Positions 58,990 through 64,000 of a DNA stretch of 64,000 nt are shown one piece after another. The translations under genes and the position numbers were made by a program. Source of the stretch: Diorhabda sublineata (Eukaryota > Arthropoda > Insecta > Coleoptera > Chrysomelidae); contig NC_079474.1 of assembly GCF_026230105.1 (NCBI RefSeq), positions 4,288,187 through 4,352,186 on the forward strand, given 5' to 3'. A model generated the notes under the pieces. It saw nothing but the letters and a program-made list of their open reading frames with translations, did no database searches and was not told the origin of the DNA. How positions within the stretch are numbered: the first letter of the stretch is position 1; the number at the start of each line of letters is the position of its first letter.

Positions 58990-59620
58990 TAACAACAAAA
59001 AAATTGAGATAAGGGTGAAGTCTATCGTCACTTTCATTTTATATATATGGAACTGAAAGCACAAACTTTATCTTGGTTGCAGATGACTTAGTGGTACTCG
59101 CAAGAGATTTATATGACCTATAGACCAGTTGCATTATATCGAACATAGTGAACCTAGGGATTAAAGATAAAATATAGTCCTAAAACAAATTGAGACCTTC
59201 GAATATAGAGGAAAAACAATAAAACTTCTGATTCTAACTTTAAGAAGATTAATTGGTGGCTCCAGTCCCATATGGTCAGAGAGGCATACCTAATAAAGAA
59301 TATGGAAATACCAAGAATGAATCTTTAAGATATTAGAGCCCAACTGATACCATAGTAGACATGATTAGGAAGAAAATCGTTTGAATAGTTTGGGCACTTC
59401 ATCAGAATGGATGATCAAAGAAAATATTTCAGTGGAGACCAAAAAATACATTGGAAAGAGTGACGTCTTAAAGACTTTGGGATGACGGCGTCCGGGAATG
59501 CAAAAAGGCAACTGATAGAGGAATGTGTTTTGGATGGAGATATTTAGCGAAAGGGGATGTAAGAAGCCTGAAAATACAATTACCACAAACCTTAGTAATC
59601 TGTCAATCAAGCATTAGAGT
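58990..59620 (+). mobile_element. LINE fragment
   Basis: The plus strand reads LVADDLVVLARDL, the catalytic ADD box of a reverse transcriptase with one substitution before it. About 300 bp later comes a degraded WAHFIRMDDQRKYFSGD tail. Stops are frequent. Confidence 0.6.
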
Positions 59621-60289
59621 TCATAAATATCCATAAACAAAAAGCACAGCAGGTATTTACCCATTGATACTGTCATATCCATGTTCAGTTTCTGAATGAC
59701 ACTAAATATGATTCTTTTAACTTCCAAACATTCACATTTAGATGGGACCCATCCATTTACAGATCCCTACTACCATATATATGGACCAGCTCTTCAAATT
59801 TAACTGCTGAGTTAATTCTTTCATTAACTTCTTCTCCTTGATTTCCAGTGCTACGTTTGTGTAGACATTTTGGACTGTACATTACACGGTCTGCTAATTT
59901 GTCAGAAAAAGTGGTGAAATATGTAAAAGAACTAACGTCTAAACGATTCTATATTCCTTTGTCTGCTTTTAATGATTCCAAAGAAATCAATAATTATGCG
60001 TGATTCGATTTACGATTCTTTCACAAGAAATTAAAACAGTTTTGAATGTTTTAAAAGAATCAGAAATTATTTCCATTCATTTAAAAATGGCGAGATAATT
60101 AATTTGTTGTTATCGTTAGTACTAGTAACTGTTTGCTTTGTACTGGCGAGATTAGGAAAGACACCAGTACATCTAACTGTATGATCTGAGGTATACTTAA
60201 ATATTTAGAACTATTCGTTTATCTCCATTGTATTTCGATCTCCTACTGGTATTATTTTTATTTTATATTTATTTATAGCCTTCTTTTTA

Positions 60290-60720
60290 CAAAATGCCTT
60301 CAATTTTTACAAGGTCTCCAGTCGGTTTTTCCTCCAAAACATCACCAAACCATCACCGATACTCCGCCATGTTATACAGTCGGGTTTACACATAGATCTA
60401 ACATTCGTTCTGCCTTTGACGTCTTTATAGGATTTTCTTCACTGTCACCCTTACAAAAAGGTCAGCTTCTCACAGTCCCTTTTTCACTATAGAAATACTA
60501 AAAAGCAGATCCTTATATTCATTGATCTGAGTTGCTATCTTTGGGCCCGTAAGTCGTCGATCCCGTTCACTGATCAATTCAATGCGTTTATTTTCAGCGA
60601 TTGTGGTTTTCGAGGCCTCCTTGTACGTTTTCTATCGCCAAAGCTCCTGGTGGATGCATATTTGTTCACGTTGTGGTTCACGATACGTCGAGGTATTTCT
60701 AATTCGGCGCCAGTGCAATA
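60290..60720 (-). mobile_element. Tc1-like transposase N-terminal fragment
   Basis: The minus strand reads ISERDRRLTGPKIATQINEY then IVKKGL, then EADLFVRVTVKKIL with RRQRQNEC. This is the paired-like DNA-binding domain of Tc1 transposases, with stop codons. Confidence 0.55.
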
Positions 60721-61679
60721 GTTTTACCCATTTTAAAACTTACAAGCAAGTTCTTGCGTCTTAGAGGACTCACTGGGACTAAACTATAATCATAAACACC
60801 GAAGAAATAATTCACAGGTAAATAATATAGAACAAATCGGCAGGTATTTGCATAGCAGTGTATTATTTTGAAATTTAATGGATGGATTATAGGGTAGGAA
60901 AAAACTTTTGACCAGTATTTTTTCATATGAGTTTTTACTTCTTTTAAGACATTATCAATTATTATTTTAAATATCATTGGACTTTAAACCTTCTTTCATA
61001 ATTTTCTCTTAGTATATTCCTGGTTTGTTTTCTGAGTAGATTTAATATTAACTTTCAATACTTCTTCAATTGCTCTTACTTGTGAACTTTTCTATTTTGG
61101 TTTTCTATGATGCTTTTTGAATTTGATATGTAAATGTTATACTTGGAATTGTTATTTTTGAACAGCTATTTCTTATTATTGAACAAACTTATCTTCACTC
61201 GTTAATCAGACAGTAACCGTGATTCATAGTCTAATTTGTTAGTGATAAAATAAGTTTATCGACTGCTTCTTGTAATCCCATCTGCATTCGAAAATTAAAC
61301 ATTCTTTTTTGATTCGCAATCTCTATTTCGCAATTAAAAATATAGAAAAAGACAAAACAAAAACAGCGATAAGAAAATATCAATAAAAAAACGTGCTTAT
61401 TTTCATGTTACAACACGAAAACCATTTCACAAAGTCAGTAGATAGAACTTTTGTCATATAAATTCTCAAGGATTCAAACTTGATAACGATAACAGATATT
61501 GGGATTGTTCAGAGTTGTATTGGAACGTCCAATCTTTTTGTTCAATTAAAGACTATCTGAGATTTCTTAAGGCACTCTGGATTTATTCTCTTTCAGTTTG
61601 TAACACACTTTATTCAACTCAAGTATTTGTATAGTACAAATTTTGTAATCAACTAACTTCAGGTTAATATTTCAGTTAT

Positions 61680-61810
61680 TCTATGTAGGAGTAAGTTTTC
61701 AAGGAGTTTGGACATTGTAGGTAGAAGGTTTATTGGACGGTAATATGGCACGTCCGTTGGGTATTTGCCTTGTTTACCAAGCAATATGATGAAAAACGGC
61801 TGAACACAAT
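61680..61810 (-). mobile_element. LINE reverse transcriptase scrap
   Basis: The minus strand reads FFIILLGKQGKYPTDVPYYR then PINLLPTMSKLLENLL, matching the KPGK...YRPISLLP.LSKLLEKLL block of non-LTR reverse transcriptases. Confidence 0.6.
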
Positions 61811-62079
61811 TTTTTGCTACTCTAATGTTGAATCAATTCTTTGAATCATTATATCTCAGAAACAGTGGCTCGTAGAAAAAAAAATATGGGTACATTTTTT
61901 GTAGATAATTTTATGATCTACAATTTTTGTCTGTAGTATTTTTATGATAAAACTCACCGTTTTCCTGAAAATTGAAAAAAACTCATTTTTTTGACCTACG
62001 ACCTGGATTAAAATTTTTTCATACACGGGGATGATGGGGAACTTTCAAATTTTATTTTTAATTATATTTTAAACAATTT

Positions 62080-63572
62080 GATTTTCAGCTTGATGGAAAG
62101 TTACGTAGCTTCAATCTTATTTTTTGGTCTAATTTGATCAAACTATAGGTTATAAATGTTATTTCTATGGGATTGTGGCAACAACAAAATACACTTTTCA
62201 CTGATTTTCTGCTTGGTGGGAAGTTACGTAGCTTCAATCTTATTTTTTGGTCTAATTTGATCAAACTATAGGTTATAAATGTTATTTCTGTGGGATTGTG
62301 GCAACAACAAAATACACTTTTCACTCATTTTCTGCTTGGTGGGAAGTTACGTAGCTTCAATCTTATTTTTTGATCTAATTTGATCAAACTATAGGTAATA
62401 AATGTTATTTCTATGGGATTGTGGCAACAACAAAATACACTTTTCACTGATTTTCTGCTTGGTGGAAAGTTACGTAGCTTCAATCTTATTTTTTGGTCTA
62501 ATTTGATCAAACTATAAGTTATAAATGTTATTTCTGTGGGATTGTGGCAACAACAAAATACAGTTTTCACTGATTTTCAGCTTGGTGGGAAGTTACGTAG
62601 CTTCAATCTTATTTTTTGGTTTAATTTGATCAAACTATAGGTAATAAATGTTATTTCTATGGGATTGTGGCAACAACAAATTGCACTTTTTCTGATTTTC
62701 AGCTTGGTGGGAAGTTACGTAGCTTCAATCTTATTTTTTGATCTAATTTGATCAAACTATAGGTAATAAATGTTATTTCTATGGGATTGTGGCAACAACA
62801 AAATACAGTTTTCACTGATTTTCAGCTTGGTGGGAAGTTACGTAGCTTCAATCTTATTTTTTGGTCTAATTTGATCAAACTATAGGTTATAAATGTTATT
62901 TCTGTGGGATTGTGGCAACAACAAAATACACTTTTCACTCATTTTCTGCTTGGTGGGAAGTTACGTAGCTTCAATCTTATTTTTTGATCTAATTTGATCA
63001 AACTATAGGTAATAAATGTTATTTCTATGGGATTGTGGCAACAACAAAATACACTTTTCACTGATTTTCTGCTTGGTGGAAAGTTACGTAGCTTCAATCT
63101 TATTTTTTGGTCTAATTTGATCAAACTATAAGTTATAAATGTTATTTCTGTGGGATTGTGGCAACAACAAAATACAGTTTTCACTGATTTTCAGCTTGGT
63201 GGGAAGTTACGTAGCTTCAATCTTATTTTTTGGTTTAATTTGATCAAACTATAGGTAATAAATGTTATTTCTATGGGATTGTGGCAACAACAAATTGCAC
63301 TTTTTCTGATTTTCAGCTTGGTGGGAAGTTACGTAGCTTCAATCTTATTTTTTGATCTAATTTGATCAAACTATAGGTAATAAATGTTATTTCTATGGGA
63401 TTGTGGCAACAACAAAATACAGTTTTCACTGATTTTCAGCTTGGTGGGAAGTTACGTAGCTTCAATCTTATTTTTTGGTCTAATTTGATCAAGCTATAGG
63501 TCATAAATGTTATTTCTATGGGATTGTGGCAACAACAAAATACACTTTTTACTGATTTTCAGCTTCATGGGA
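62080..63572. repeat. 123-bp satellite, 12 units, with a five-unit higher-order repeat
   Basis: Units begin gcttggtgggaagttacgta at 62211, 62334, 62457, 62580, 62702, 62825 and so on (123 bp, one class 122 bp). A diverged first unit starts at 62088. Variant markers (ggtc/tgatc/ggttt, ctgtggg/ctatggg, aaattgcac) show order A-(BCDEF)-(BCDEF)-L. The two five-unit blocks are 62211-62824 and 62825-63438. Each unit contains the palindrome TTTGATCAAA. ORFs here are by-products of the repeat. Confidence 0.92.
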
Positions 63573-64000
63573 ATTTCTGAAAGTTCGAATGTCTAAATTG
63601 ACCGCACTACTATTTGGCAAGGACGACGTTCGATTAAGTTGTTCTATAAAAATATTTTTCGAATCTCTTCAAATTTCTCACTCCTATGTTCACCGGAAAC
63701 ACAGAAAGTATTGCTGCCAAACATTTTGAAATATATATAAAATAAAATTTCAATAATATTTTTTTTCAAGACGGAAAATAAAAGAAATGGGACAAAGGAA
63801 AGAAAGTTACTACAAAAAATTTAATCTATCTCTTTTGGAAAAATATTAATTTTGAATCTTGAATTTTCAAAAAAAGCCAACATCGCTTTTTTCACTTATT
63901 TCGTTTGATCATTCAAAAATAAGTAAAAACTGGTATTAGTAGAACTAAATGTAGATATTTGCTACCCTGTTGTTTACCTTTGGACCACCCGTATTTTCTA
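63573..64000. other. Satellite flank, nothing recognised
   Basis: AT-rich DNA after the last repeat unit, without a gene signature. Confidence 0.5.

Noticed and set aside
62085..63184. Repeated short ORFs (CCCHNP...)
   Set aside because: They are produced by the 123-bp satellite and occur in every unit. There is no coding support.
62080..63572. CRISPR-like regular spacing
   Set aside because: The whole 123-bp unit repeats, with no unique spacers. This is a eukaryotic satellite.

Overview
This is a 64 kb window of an AT-rich, intron-bearing, transposon-laden insect nuclear genome. It is most probably from a beetle. The strongest taxonomic clue is one diuretic-hormone gene carrying both a DH37-like and a DH47-like peptide exon, an arrangement known from tenebrionid beetles. 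Abundant mariner, Tc1, Harbinger and LINE debris, a ZAD zinc-finger gene and an insect-type RpLP0 fit this.

Layout. (1) 0.5-7.7 kb and 8.8-15.2 kb, minus strand: two tandem paralogous genes, here called A and B. Reading exon by exon with canonical GT/AG sites, every splice phase closes. Gene B is a complete 8-exon, 790-codon gene. Gene A gives 10 exons and 997 codons and runs off the left edge. Both encode an N-terminal array of BED zinc fingers (8 in A, 4 in B), then a ZAD (zf-AD) domain, then a C2H2 array. I do not recognise this three-part architecture as a described family. It is my main candidate for something new. Gene B also holds five decayed BED exons in one intron, one of them intact except for a single stop codon. 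(2) 15-23 kb: intergenic DNA with mariner, Tc1 and LINE remnants. (3) 23.1-32.7 kb, plus strand: the CRF-like diuretic hormone gene, with a shared signal-peptide exon and two alternative terminal exons (DH37-like at 28.9 kb, DH47-like at 32.4 kb). (4) 33-39 kb: Harbinger and Tc1 remnants and a fold-back element. (5) 39.4-42.7 kb, plus strand: ribosomal protein P0 (RpLP0), complete at 314 aa. Two of its introns host a pair of related C/D-box snoRNA candidates with a covarying internal hairpin. (6) 42.8-44.0 kb: a degenerate copia fragment. (7) 44.1-50.8 kb, minus strand: an unusual secreted-type serpin whose core is interrupted by a Thr/Ser-rich mucin-like region of about 480 residues with nine 21-residue repeats. 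Its first exon was not found. (8) 51-62 kb: repeats only (MITEs, transposase fragments, LINEs, a Harbinger element with a MADF ORF). (9) 62.1-63.6 kb: a 123-bp satellite with a five-unit higher-order repeat.

The genes are not an operon and have no evident shared pathway. Genes A and B are candidate DNA-binding/chromatin factors, the diuretic hormone is a neuropeptide precursor, RpLP0 is housekeeping, and the serpin is extracellular. All exon models were worked out by eye and no transcript evidence was available.
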